A stretch of 57,428 bases of DNA, from NCBI GenBank assembly GCA_017430985.1, contig JAFRLZ010000039.1, forward strand, positions 1 through 57,428, in the 5' to 3' direction. This document shows positions 8,681 through 16,108 of this stretch, in pieces (the first letter of the stretch is position 1; every line of letters starts with the position of its first letter). Source of the DNA: Oscillospiraceae bacterium. Its GTDB lineage: Bacteria; Bacillota; Clostridia; Oscillospirales; Oscillospiraceae. Under the pieces are notes generated by a model, which worked only from the letters and a program-made list of their open reading frames with translations, searched no databases and had not been told where the DNA came from. The translations under genes and the position numbers were made by a program.

Positions 8681-10024
8681 TTACTTCCCCCCTTCTTTCT
8701 TCGCGCGCTCCCAGCTCCTCATGAAGGAGAGAGCCGCGGAATTGGTCGCCGCCAAAGGCCGGTGGGACGGGCAGACATAGCTGCAGCAGCCGCACTCCAT
8801 GCAGACCTTGACCTGTGCGTCCGTGAGCAACGCAGCGCGCTGTTCGTCGTCTTCGAGCTGCATTGCGCGGTCGAAGGCCGTCGGATTCAGGCTCAGGGGA
8901 CAAATCGCCACGCAGCGGCCGCAGTGGATGCACGGCGAAGGCTCCGTCGCCTTCGCGTCCTTGCGGTCCATGATGACGACGGCGTTGGTCGCCTTCAGGA
9001 TGACGGCGTCCAGCGACTCCTGGGTCTTGCCCATCATCGCGCCGCCGAACAGGATCTTGCCCGGCTCTTCTTTCAGGCCGCCGCAGTACGGAAGCAGATC
9101 CTTCACCGAGATGCCGATGGGCACGATCAGGTTCTTCGGCTCCTTGACGGCAGAGCCGTCGACCGTGATGATGCGCTCCACCATGGGCATGCCGGTCACA
9201 AAGTACTCGGCCATCTTGATGAGCGAAGACACGTTGATGATGATGACGCCGAGGCTCGCCAGACGCTGGCCCTTCTCCACCACCTTGCCGGTGGCGTTGT
9301 AGAGCAGCACCTGCTTGGCGCCCTGGGGATAGACGCTGCCAAGCTCCATGACCTTGACGGCCGGATCATTGACAAAGCGCTGTTTCAGCGCAGCAATGGC
9401 GTCGGGCTTGTTCTTTTCGATGCCGATGATGAACTCCTCGCTGCCCAGAAACTGCTTGAGCAGCTCGATGCCCTTCTCGATCAGATCGCCGTGCTCCAGC
9501 ATGGCGCGGTGATCGCTGGTGATGAAGGGCTCACATTCCGCGCCGTTGATCAGAACGGTCTGGATATGGCTCTTCTGCGCGGCGGAGAGCTTGGCCCATA
9601 CGGGATAGGCCGCGCCGCCAAGGCCGACGACACCGCTGTCGCGCACGCATTGGAGGAATTCGTCCAGGTTCGTCGGCTGCGGGATCCTGAGGTCCGGACT
9701 GGGCTCCTGTTTCCCGTCGCTCTCGATGCGGACGGCGAGCGCCCTGGCTCCGTTCATGCGGTACTCCTCTACTGCTTTGACGGTACCGGATACCGAAGCA
9801 TGGACATGCGCGCTGCCGCGATCCTTCTCCCGGCCGACCATCTGGCCGACATAAACATGGTCCCCGGCCTGGACGACCGGCTCCGCATTCGTCGCGCCGT
9901 GCTTGTTCATCGGCGACATCGGCAGCAGGACCTCTTGGGGGATCGGAATGCGCACGGGCTCGATCGAGGCCGTGCTCTTATAGTGGGGTAACTTCAGGGT
10001 CGAGACATTTTTTCTGAAATTCAA
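8681..10024 (-). CDS. rnfC: Rnf-like complex subunit RnfC
   Basis: 447 residues, cytoplasmic. The N-terminal barrel-sandwich region is followed by the NADH/FMN-binding block SGVVGLGGAAYP (about residues 129-140) and NGAECEPFITSDHRAM. Two four-cysteine [4Fe-4S] motifs follow: CIHCGRCVAICP and CMECGCCSYVCP. All expected cofactor residues are present, so this subunit should take electrons from NADH or give them to NAD+. It is normally partnered by RnfB, which I do not find in this window. It is the first rnf gene, 51 bases downstream of apbE. Confidence 0.93.
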   Translation of the reverse strand: MNFRKNVSTLKLPHYKSTASIEPVRIPIPQEVLLPMSPMNKHGATNAEPVVQAGDHVYVGQMVGREKDRGSAHVHASVSGTVKAVEEYRMNGARALAVRIESDGKQEPSPDLRIPQPTNLDEFLQCVRDSGVVGLGGAAYPVWAKLSAAQKSHIQTVLINGAECEPFITSDHRAMLEHGDLIEKGIELLKQFLGSEEFIIGIEKNKPDAIAALKQRFVNDPAVKVMELGSVYPQGAKQVLLYNATGKVVEKGQRLASLGVIIINVSSLIKMAEYFVTGMPMVERIITVDGSAVKEPKNLIVPIGISVKDLLPYCGGLKEEPGKILFGGAMMGKTQESLDAVILKATNAVVIMDRKDAKATEPSPCIHCGRCVAICPLSLNPTAFDRAMQLEDDEQRAALLTDAQVKVCMECGCCSYVCPSHRPLAATNSAALSFMRSWERAKKEGGK

Positions 10025-10075
10025 GTCTCCCGCCTCCTTGGATCATGGTAACGACTTTTGTCGTATTGCTCTTGT

Positions 10076-11173
10076 TTATCCCGCGTCTTCGATCAGGGTC
10101 GAAAAGCCCTCCGTCATGCGCTGTTCTCCGTCCGGAAACAGCCACAGGACCTCAACGTCCTCGAACGACGCGGCGAGCGCGTGGCTCTCCTCCCACGGCA
10201 GACAGAACAGCGCGGTCGACAGCACGTCGGCCAGGCCGCTGTCCTTCGTCACGACGGTAAGTGACTCGTAGAACGCCGCGGGATACAGGGTGTCTTTGTC
10301 GACGATGTGGTGGTAACGCCGGCCGTCAACTGTAAAAAAGCGCTCATAGACGCCGGAGGTCACACAGGCCGTGTTGCGGATGCGGAGCCTGCAGGCGTAA
10401 TCCTCCGCGGCTCTGTCTGGGTTTCGGATCGCCGTGACCCAACCGCTGCCGTCCGGCCGGTCGCCGATGCAGCGGATGTTGCCGCCGATGTTCAGCACAT
10501 AGCCGAGTGCGCCTTCCCGCTCCAAAGCTTCGGCGGCGCGCTCCGTGGCATAGCCTTTTCCCAGCGCGCCCACGTCGATGGACGCCTCGGGGTCGGCAAT
10601 GCGGACGGTGTTCTTCTCCGCGTCGATCTCCAGCAGCGTGATATCCGTATGCCGGGCCGCTTCCCGCAGCGCCTCCTCGTCGGGGAGGCGAGCCGAGGCC
10701 GGGTCCGCCGAGGCCTCCTCGCGGCAATCGTGCCACAGGCGCAGCACCGCGCCGAGCATGACGTTCATCTCGCCGTCTGTCCGCTCATACATGTCTTTGG
10801 CATAGAGCAGAAAGTCCGTCAGTCTGGGATCGATCTCCAGCGCCTCGCCGCCCGCAGCCTTGTTGAGCGTGCAGAGATTGGTCATGCCGCTGTATTCGTG
10901 GTAAATGTCGAACAGCTGGTGATACTCCTGCAGGATATGCGAAACTTCGGCAGAACGGTCGTCAAACCGTTCTGCCGAATCTCCTGCATAGTCGTATACA
11001 TAGGAGACGGTGTCGAAATAGGCATAGTACACCTTGCCCTTCGGCTCGATCGTCTGCGGCTGAGCCGTCGCCGCGGCGCTGTCTTCCGTGCGCGCCGCAC
11101 AGGCGCATAAAAAAAGCAGGGAAAGCAGCAGCACGATCGCACAGCTCCGTCTGATGTGCCGCAAATGAGTCAT
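10076..11173 (-). CDS. apbE: FAD:protein FMN transferase ApbE (lipoprotein)
   Basis: 365 residues. The leader LLSLLFLCACAARTE contains a lipobox, so the mature protein is anchored outside the membrane. Core motifs are VGALGKGYA, NIGGNIRCIG, TSGVYERFF, HHIVDKDTLYP and ADVLSTALF, which bind FAD and magnesium. ApbE transfers FMN from FAD to threonine in SGAT-type motifs; likely targets are RnfG (two sites) and RnfD in the same operon. AGGAGA lies 6 bases before the ATG. It is 21 bases downstream of the leading lipoprotein gene and is almost certainly co-transcribed with it. Confidence 0.93.
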   Translation of the reverse strand: MTHLRHIRRSCAIVLLLSLLFLCACAARTEDSAAATAQPQTIEPKGKVYYAYFDTVSYVYDYAGDSAERFDDRSAEVSHILQEYHQLFDIYHEYSGMTNLCTLNKAAGGEALEIDPRLTDFLLYAKDMYERTDGEMNVMLGAVLRLWHDCREEASADPASARLPDEEALREAARHTDITLLEIDAEKNTVRIADPEASIDVGALGKGYATERAAEALEREGALGYVLNIGGNIRCIGDRPDGSGWVTAIRNPDRAAEDYACRLRIRNTACVTSGVYERFFTVDGRRYHHIVDKDTLYPAAFYESLTVVTKDSGLADVLSTALFCLPWEESHALAASFEDVEVLWLFPDGEQRMTEGFSTLIEDAG

Positions 11174-11194
11174 CTCCTATGATTTGTGTGCTTG

Positions 11195-12289
11195 TTACCG
11201 GGCGTTGTCAACCGCCTTGACAACAACGTCGATGATGCCGTCGACGCTGATGGAAACGCTGGCGTAGAGCTCCTCGTCGACAAAGACCATATGGCCTTCC
11301 TCGTTGAGCTGCAGCTCGCTGGCCTTGAGCTCGTCAGCCGTCTTGCCGACAGCGTAGTTGACGAAATTCCAGGCCTGCTCGTACCACTCGAGGGTGGCGG
11401 CGGAGAACTTGACCATGTTGTAGTCTTCCTTCAGTTCGCGCTTGGTGCCGTTGAACGTGCAGTCACCGATCTCGCCGGCGGCGTCGATCTTGATCTGGGG
11501 CTGGGTGGCGTCAGTCAGAGCGGCAAGGATCTTGCCCTCGGCGTCGACAACGACGGCGGCGTAATCGCTGTACATCTTCACAACGCCCTCTTCCTCGGCG
11601 GTGGCGGCGACGGACTCTTCAGCCGTGGAGATGATGGCCAGGCCGAGCTTGAACTCACCGTCGGCGGTGAAGGTCATGCCCTGCTCGTCGTTGCAGGCCT
11701 TGACGATGGCTTCCTGGAAGTCGGAAACGGAAATGGAGCAGGAGGCATACAGCGCCTCGTCGGTCACGACGTTGTGGCCCTCTTCGTTCAGAACGGTCTC
11801 GATGCCGGCGACCTCGTCGGCAGTCTTGCCGATCACGTACTGCTCGAACGCAGCGGCCTGTTCATACCACTCGTGGGTAGCGCTGGAGAACTTGACCATG
11901 TTGTAGTCGTCGCCGAGCTCGAGCTTCGTCAGAAAAGCCTTCTCGGTATCGACCTGACCGTCGGTCACGTCCATCTTGTTCTGGGCAACGTCGATAAAAG
12001 CAGCGACGATTTTGCCCTCGGCGTCCAGCACAACGGCGGCGCAGCAGGCGTCGACCTGGGCGTTGCCGGTCTTGGAGCTGTCCATGTTCAGGCTGATGCC
12101 CATACCGAGCTTGTACTCGGCCTCGGCGGGGGCGGGCTCCTCAACGGGGGCCTCGACAGGGGCTTCGGCGGGCTGCTCGGCCGGAGCCTCGGCGGGCTGC
12201 TCGGCCGGGGCCGGGGCGGCCTGCTGACCGCAGGCGGCCATGGCGAAGACCAGGCAGACAAGCAGAAGCATTGCAAGGATCTTTTTCAT
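11195..12289 (-). CDS. Lipoprotein with two tandem copies of an unassigned domain
   Basis: 364 residues. A lipoprotein leader (VCLVFAMAACGQQ) and a Pro/Ala/Glu-rich linker (residues 23-58) are followed by two copies of one domain of about 150 residues. Both share AAVVxDAEGKIxAA, DYNMVKFSxATxEWYEQA, GKTADE, LNEEGH and a terminal YASxSIS...VVKA segment. The end of each copy sits where FMN_bind domains carry SGATxS, but no threonine-based site is seen. It opens the operon, before apbE and rnfC, so an extracellular electron carrier or flavin-acceptor role is plausible but unproven. ATG 12289 is preferred over 12295 because AGGAG then has a 7-base spacing. Confidence 0.7.
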   Translation of the reverse strand: MKKILAMLLLVCLVFAMAACGQQAAPAPAEQPAEAPAEQPAEAPVEAPVEEPAPAEAEYKLGMGISLNMDSSKTGNAQVDACCAAVVLDAEGKIVAAFIDVAQNKMDVTDGQVDTEKAFLTKLELGDDYNMVKFSSATHEWYEQAAAFEQYVIGKTADEVAGIETVLNEEGHNVVTDEALYASCSISVSDFQEAIVKACNDEQGMTFTADGEFKLGLAIISTAEESVAATAEEEGVVKMYSDYAAVVVDAEGKILAALTDATQPQIKIDAAGEIGDCTFNGTKRELKEDYNMVKFSAATLEWYEQAWNFVNYAVGKTADELKASELQLNEEGHMVFVDEELYASVSISVDGIIDVVVKAVDNAR

Positions 12290-12367
12290 TTTCATTCTCC
12301 TAATCAGGTTTTTTTATCGCTTTTTGCACCGCGGAGTCCTCTTTTCTCCGCGCACTGCGACAATGTA

Positions 12368-12396
12368 AGCGTATCATGTTTTTCCCGCTTCGTCAA
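12368..12396 (-). promoter_or_regulatory. Promoter of the lipoprotein-apbE-rnf operon
   Basis: TTGACG (12391-12396) and TACGCT (12368-12373) with a 17-base spacer. Downstream, the leader holds a short hairpin (GCGGAG/CTCCGC, about 12331-12352) before the ribosome binding site. Confidence 0.55.
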
Positions 12397-12468
12397 GAAA
12401 TAAACAATACAAATTATATATCTTTATACAGAAGATTTTCCCGCTCCTTTCGTCGTTTTCGCCATGCC

Positions 12469-12497
12469 TTGCGCACGGCGCGATCCTGTGGTATAAT
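12469..12497 (+). promoter_or_regulatory. Promoter of the DUF1810 gene
   Basis: TTGCGC (12469-12474), 17-base spacer, TATAAT (12492-12497). Confidence 0.7.
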
Positions 12498-12500
12498 AAA

Positions 12501-12542
12501 ACAAATTGTAATATCGAAAATCGGATTATAACAAATTGTAAT
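12501..12542 (+). repeat. 12-base direct repeat in the DUF1810 leader
   Basis: ACAAATTGTAAT at 12501-12512 and 12531-12542, 30 bases apart (about three helical turns), just downstream of the -10 element. The geometry suits a repressor operator. Confidence 0.5.
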
Positions 12543-12568
12543 CATATCGTAATGAGGAGGTAACCGAA

Positions 12569-12991
12569 ATGTCATATGACCTGTCCCGCTTCCATCGCGC
12601 GCAAAGCCGCGATTACGCCGAGGCCCTGGCCGAGATCCGCGCCGGGCGGAAGCGCTCGCACTGGATCTGGTACATCTTCCCGCAGATCCAGGGGCTGGGC
12701 TTTTCCAGCACCTCGCAGTTCTACGCGATCACCGATCTGGGGGAGGCCAAGGCTTACCTGGCCGATCCCCTGCTGCGCGAGCGGCTGCTGGAGATCTCCG
12801 GCGCGCTGCTGGAGCTCCCCTCCTCCGACCCCTCCGCGGTCATGGGTTATCCCGACGACCTGAAGCTAAAGAGCTCCATGACGCTCTTCGAACTGGCCGA
12901 TCCAGACTGCCCCGTCTTCCCCGCCGTTCTGGAAAAATTCTACGGCGGCGAGCGCGACCGGCGCACGATCCGCCTCGCGCGCGAACTCTGA
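12569..12991 (+). CDS. DUF1810 domain-containing protein
   Basis: 140 residues, a full-length single-domain match to DUF1810: YDLSRFHRAQSRDYAEALAE at the start, GRKRSHWIWYIFPQI, then YLADPLLRERL and DDLKLKSSMTLFE. Relatives are small cytoplasmic proteins often linked by fusion or fold to ADP-ribose and NAD-derived metabolite handling; the exact reaction is not settled. GAGGAGG is present 7 bases before the ATG. It is monocistronic, has its own promoter, and has a repeated operator-like element in its leader. Confidence 0.85.
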   Translation: MSYDLSRFHRAQSRDYAEALAEIRAGRKRSHWIWYIFPQIQGLGFSSTSQFYAITDLGEAKAYLADPLLRERLLEISGALLELPSSDPSAVMGYPDDLKLKSSMTLFELADPDCPVFPAVLEKFYGGERDRRTIRLAREL

Positions 12992-13194
12992 GCCCGCCTT
13001 TTTGCGGCTTTTCAACCTCGAAAAACGCGGAAAACCGGGGTTTCTTAAGAAAAAATCAGATTTTACAGGGCTTTTTGGACTGGCAAAAGCCGCAAAAAGC
13101 TGTTATGATACAGACGCAGGCGGACAGGCTCCTGTCTGCCCGCGCCTGTCCATTCGGCGCGTATGTCCGCCGAAAAGAAAGTGAGGAACCTGTT

Positions 13195-14496
13195 ATGAAA
13201 AAGAAAGCAAGGCTTTTACTGTCCCTGCTGATGGCCGCTCTGCTGCTGACGGCTCTGCCCGGCGTCGCTTTCGCCGCGGATTATAATCTTACCGTCGGCG
13301 TCAGCTGCGACTACTGCATCGAGCAGCGGACCGATCCGGGCCAGATCACCGGCGTCAGCATCGTCAGCGGCTCCTGCCCCGGTCTCATCATATACGTCAA
13401 TGCGGAAAAGACCGGCGCATACATCGGCGGAACGCCCACGGAGGCCGGCGATTTCAGCATGTCGGTCAGCGTCACGCACGCCGACGGCGACCCCTACAAC
13501 ACCACGCTGAACTTCCACGTCGCGGCGCCCGCCGCGCCGTCTCCGTCGCCGTCTCCGTCGCCGGAAGTCCCGATCGCGCCCGAGACGACGCCTCCGCAGG
13601 AGATCCTCGTGGAGGAGACCGTCCCCCCGAAGCTGGAGATCACCAAGGACCCCACCGGTGAGACCAAGGTCGAGGGCGGCTCGGCCACCTTCATCGCCCA
13701 CGCCAACGGCGCCACGGAGATCATCTGGCTGCTCATCAGCGGCGACGGCAAAACGACCTACCGCTGCTCCGACGCGCCCAGCCACTTCCCCGGGCTGCAG
13801 GTATCCGGCCTCGGCACCGACACGCTGGTGCTCAGCAACCTCCCGCTCTCCATCAGCGGCTGGCAGGTGCAGGCCATGTTCAACGGCGAGGGCGGCCCCC
13901 TGTACAGCAAGAAGGCGACTCTCACCGTCAACCGCGCCGAGTTGAGCGCGCCCACGATCACCGGTCAGCCCAAGGCCACGGAGGTCGAGTCCGGCACGCC
14001 CGTCACGCTGTACGTCACGGCCGGCGCTCCCGAGGGCGAGGTGCGCTATCAGTGGTACAAGTCCTCCAACAACCGCAACACCGGCGGTCAGGCGATCGTC
14101 GGCGCGTCCGGCTCCAGCTACTCTCCCGCCGAGATCAGCGGGACGACCTATTACTATGTGACCGTCTGGGCCGTCAGCGGTGACCGCAGCAGCAGCTCGG
14201 TCAGCTCCGCCGCCGCCGGCGTGACCTTCCGCGCCCCCGAACCGGCCCCGGAGCCCAGCGTCGAACCGGCCTCTGAGCCGGAGCCGAGCGTCGAGCCCAC
14301 GCCGGAGGAGCCGCCCGCCGAACCGGCCGTGCCCGCCGCCACGCCCACGCCGGAGGAGCCGCCCGCCCGCCGCAGCGGCAGCGCCGCGCTGATCGTAGCC
14401 GCCGTCCTGCTGCTCCTGGGCGCAGCCGCGTCCGTCGTGGTCTACATCATCCTCCGCCGCCGTGACCGCGAGGCCGGAGACGATTACGACGATTGA
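13195..14496 (+). CDS. Secreted Ig-like domain protein with C-terminal membrane anchor
   Basis: 433 residues. A signal peptide (ARLLLSLLMAALLLTALPGV, ending AFA) is followed by a beta domain containing SCDYC, then a Pro/Ser linker (about 120-150). Two Ig-like domains follow (about 155-250 and 255-355), the second with EGEVRYQWYKSSN. A long Pro/Glu/Ala stalk leads to one membrane helix (SAALIVAAVLLLLGAAASVV) and a short charged cytoplasmic tail. The protein is therefore displayed outside and anchored at its C-terminus without an LPXTG motif. ATG 13195 is chosen because the signal peptide starts there and GTGAGG lies upstream. A -10-like TATGAT is at 13104. Binding partner unknown. Confidence 0.75.
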   Translation: MKKKARLLLSLLMAALLLTALPGVAFAADYNLTVGVSCDYCIEQRTDPGQITGVSIVSGSCPGLIIYVNAEKTGAYIGGTPTEAGDFSMSVSVTHADGDPYNTTLNFHVAAPAAPSPSPSPSPEVPIAPETTPPQEILVEETVPPKLEITKDPTGETKVEGGSATFIAHANGATEIIWLLISGDGKTTYRCSDAPSHFPGLQVSGLGTDTLVLSNLPLSISGWQVQAMFNGEGGPLYSKKATLTVNRAELSAPTITGQPKATEVESGTPVTLYVTAGAPEGEVRYQWYKSSNNRNTGGQAIVGASGSSYSPAEISGTTYYYVTVWAVSGDRSSSSVSSAAAGVTFRAPEPAPEPSVEPASEPEPSVEPTPEEPPAEPAVPAATPTPEEPPARRSGSAALIVAAVLLLLGAAASVVVYIILRRRDREAGDDYDD

Positions 14497-14505
14497 TGTA
14501 GAATG

Positions 14506-14541
14506 ACGAAGGCCCTCCACACGTGTGAGGAGGGCCGTCGT
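14506..14541 (+). terminator. Hairpin after the Ig-like protein gene
   Basis: Inverted repeat around GGCCCTCC/GGAGGGCC, 10 bases after the stop codon. No T run follows on either strand, so it may be an RNA-stabilising hairpin rather than a classical terminator. Confidence 0.45.
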
Positions 14542-14590
14542 ATCATAGAGCAGCGGAACGCGCGCGTGGCGTTTTTTCTGCGAAGCATAT

Positions 14591-14625
14591 AAAATCGTCG
14601 CAAGCGATGTGCAGCTTGCGACGAC
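14591..14625 (-). terminator. Terminator of the tRNA-Val transcript
   Basis: TCGTCGCAAGC/GCTTGCGACGA stem read on the minus strand and followed by TTTTA. It sits directly after the second copy of the tRNA 3' end. Confidence 0.7.
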
Positions 14626-14626
14626 G

Positions 14627-14735
14627 TGGTGGAGAGCAGCGGACTCGCCCGCCTGCGGGCGGGCCGGGTCGCGGCTCTGAGGCGCCCCCGGCGCCTCATT
14701 CACTCCCGCTCCCTTCGAGCCCGCACGAGGGACTT
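14627..14735 (-). repeat. Structured module A ending in a copy of the tRNA-Val 3' end
   Basis: Read on the minus strand, the module starts near GGGCTCGAAGGGAGCGG. It has a hairpin with the constant tip GCCGGGGGC (stem GAGGC/GCCTC), then a constant block containing CGCGACCCGGCCCGCCCGCA. It ends with CGAGTCCGCTGCTCTCCACCA, identical to the last 21 bases of the neighbouring tRNA gene. Modules at 20827-20926 and 20981-21081 share the design. Confidence 0.75.
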
Positions 14736-14739
14736 CACC

Positions 14740-14776
14740 AAACAGAAACGCCGCCCGATGGGCGGCGTTTCTGTTT
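14740..14776 (-). terminator. Strong hairpin between tRNA-Val and module A
   Basis: Perfect 17-base inverted repeat (AAACAGAAACGCCGCCC) with a 3-base loop. It ends in a T-rich arm on both strands and abuts the tRNA CCA end. Confidence 0.7.
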
Positions 14777-14852
14777 GGTGGAGAGCAGCGGACTCGAACC
14801 GTTGACCTTCCGCGTGTGTGGCGGACGCTCTAACCAGCTGAGCTAGCCCTCC
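14776..14852 (-). tRNA. tRNA-Val (anticodon CAC), atypical anticodon loop
   Basis: 77 bases including an encoded CCA. The acceptor stem GGAGGGC/GCTCTCC, D arm GCTCAGCTGGTTAGAGC and T loop TTCGAGT are all normal. The anticodon stem TCCGC/GCGGA encloses the loop CACACAC, giving anticodon CAC (valine) but A at position 33, where U is nearly invariant. The T stem has one A-C mismatch. It may be functional, or a decaying copy. Confidence 0.75.
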
Positions 14853-14864
14853 GAAAGCTTTTAT

Positions 14865-14893
14865 ATGATAGCACATTCCTCCGGCCAATGCAA
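14865..14893 (-). promoter_or_regulatory. Promoter of tRNA-Val
   Basis: TTGCAT (14888-14893), 17-base spacer, TATCAT (14865-14870), 12 bases upstream of the mature 5' end. Confidence 0.65.
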
Positions 14894-14949
14894 GCAGTTT
14901 TTTTCACGTCTTCCGCGATATGGCGAAAGCCGAAATCGCCCGGCGCTTC

Positions 14950-14978
14950 TTGTGTTTTTCATCGGCGCTTGGTATAAT
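14950..14978 (+). promoter_or_regulatory. Promoter of the DJ-1/PfpI gene
   Basis: TTGTGT (14950-14955), 17-base spacer, TATAAT (14973-14978). Confidence 0.7.
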
Positions 14979-15023
14979 GAAAGCAGATCCACCCGGACAA
15001 ACCATAACAAGGAGGAAAAAACA

Positions 15024-15602
15024 ATGGCAAAGAAAGTTCTTCTGCTCTGCGGCGACTTCACCGAGGATTACGAGACCATGGTACCCTTCCAGGCGCTCGG
15101 CGTGCTGGGCTATCAGGTCGATGCCGTCTGCCCCGACAAGAAAGCGGGCGAGACGGTGGCCACCGCCGTCCATGACTTCCTGGGCGAGCAGACCTACACG
15201 GAGCTGCGCGGCCACAATTTCGCGCTGACGGCGGACTTCGACGCCGTGAAGGTCGAGGACTACGAGGGCCTGTTCATCACGGGCGGCCGCGCGCCGGAGT
15301 ACATCCGTCTCAACCCGCGCGTACGTGAGATCGTCCGCGAGTTTTTCGCGGCCAAGAAGCCCGTCGCCGCGATCTGCCACGGGCCGCAGGTCCTGGCCGC
15401 GGCCGGCGTGCTGGCCGGCTACAAGGCCACGGCCTACCCCGCGGTCGGCCCCGATGTGACGCTCGCCGGCGGCACCTACGTCGAGGTCCCCGTGACCGAC
15501 GCCGTCGTGGACCGCAATCTGGTCACTGCCCCCGCATGGCCCGCCGATACGGCCATCGTGAAGGAATTCGCGAAACTCATGGGCGCGAAGATCGAGATCT
15601 GA
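15024..15602 (+). CDS. DJ-1/PfpI family protein
   Basis: 192 residues, one class I glutamine-amidotransferase-like fold. The nucleophile elbow [14 protein letters not shown] places the reactive cysteine in the usual strand-turn-helix, and the early acidic residue (CGDFTEDYE) matches the DJ-1 glutamate. Members act as glyoxalase III-like or deglycase-like stress proteins or as cysteine hydrolases; the sequence alone does not say which. ATG 15024 has AGGAGG 9 bases upstream. The gene is monocistronic with a good promoter and terminator. Confidence 0.88.
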   Translation: MAKKVLLLCGDFTEDYETMVPFQALGVLGYQVDAVCPDKKAGETVATAVHDFLGEQTYTELRGHNFALTADFDAVKVEDYEGLFITGGRAPEYIRLNPRVREIVREFFAAKKPVAAICHGPQVLAAAGVLAGYKATAYPAVGPDVTLAGGTYVEVPVTDAVVDRNLVTAPAWPADTAIVKEFAKLMGAKIEI

Positions 15603-15616
15603 TCGTTTCTCCCGCG

Positions 15617-15660
15617 GGAACGCACACCGTCAATCGGACAGTGTGCGTTCCTGTTTTTTT
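15617..15660 (+). terminator. Intrinsic terminator of the DJ-1/PfpI gene
   Basis: GGAACGCACAC/GTGTGCGTTCC stem followed by TGTTTTTTT. Confidence 0.9.
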
Positions 15661-15691
15661 GACAAGGGCGGCTGTTTTTTTATGCCCCCGC

Positions 15692-15720
15692 TTGATAGCG
15701 CGCATACGCTATGGTAGAAT
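15692..15720 (+). promoter_or_regulatory. Promoter of the STAS operon
   Basis: TTGATA (15692-15697), 17-base spacer, TAGAAT (15715-15720). Confidence 0.7.
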
Positions 15721-15791
15721 AATTATATTCTGTATGTTTTGCGGCAGGGTAAAATCGACCCCGTACAAGGTCGGCACAAGGAGGAGCTTCC

Positions 15792-16091
15792 ATGCTGAAC
15801 ATCAACAAGACCACTGAAAACGGAAAAGCCGTCTTTTCCCTGGACGGCCGGCTGGACACCGTCACCGCGCCCGATCTGGAAAAAGCGCTGCGCGCGTCGC
15901 TGGACGGCGTGAAGGAGCTGACGCTGAATTTTGAGAAGCTGGACTACATCTCCTCGGCCGGTCTGCGCGTGCTGCTCTCGACTCAGAAGCTCATGGCAAA
16001 GCAGGGCAGCATGAAGCTGGTCCACGTCGGCGAGACCATTCTGGAGATCTTCGAGGTCACCGGCTTTTCGGAGATCCTGACCATCGAATAA
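15792..16091 (+). CDS. STAS domain anti-sigma factor antagonist
   Basis: 99 residues, a single STAS domain of the SpoIIAA/RsbV type. The segment LDYISSAGLRVLL contains the serine pair where partner-switching antagonists are phosphorylated. Unphosphorylated antagonists bind an anti-sigma kinase and release its target. Ribosome binding site AGGAGG precedes the ATG. The next gene, 17 bases downstream, contains both another STAS domain and an anti-sigma-type ATPase, so the two probably form one switch. No sigma factor gene is adjacent, so the target is unknown. Confidence 0.9.
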   Translation: MLNINKTTENGKAVFSLDGRLDTVTAPDLEKALRASLDGVKELTLNFEKLDYISSAGLRVLLSTQKLMAKQGSMKLVHVGETILEIFEVTGFSEILTIE

Positions 16092-16108
16092 AGAAGGGGG
16101 TCTCGGTG

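Noticed and set aside
13216..14703. Minus-strand frame opposite the Ig-like protein
   Set aside because: Shadow caused by high GC content; the plus-strand frame has a signal peptide, Ig-like domains and a membrane anchor.
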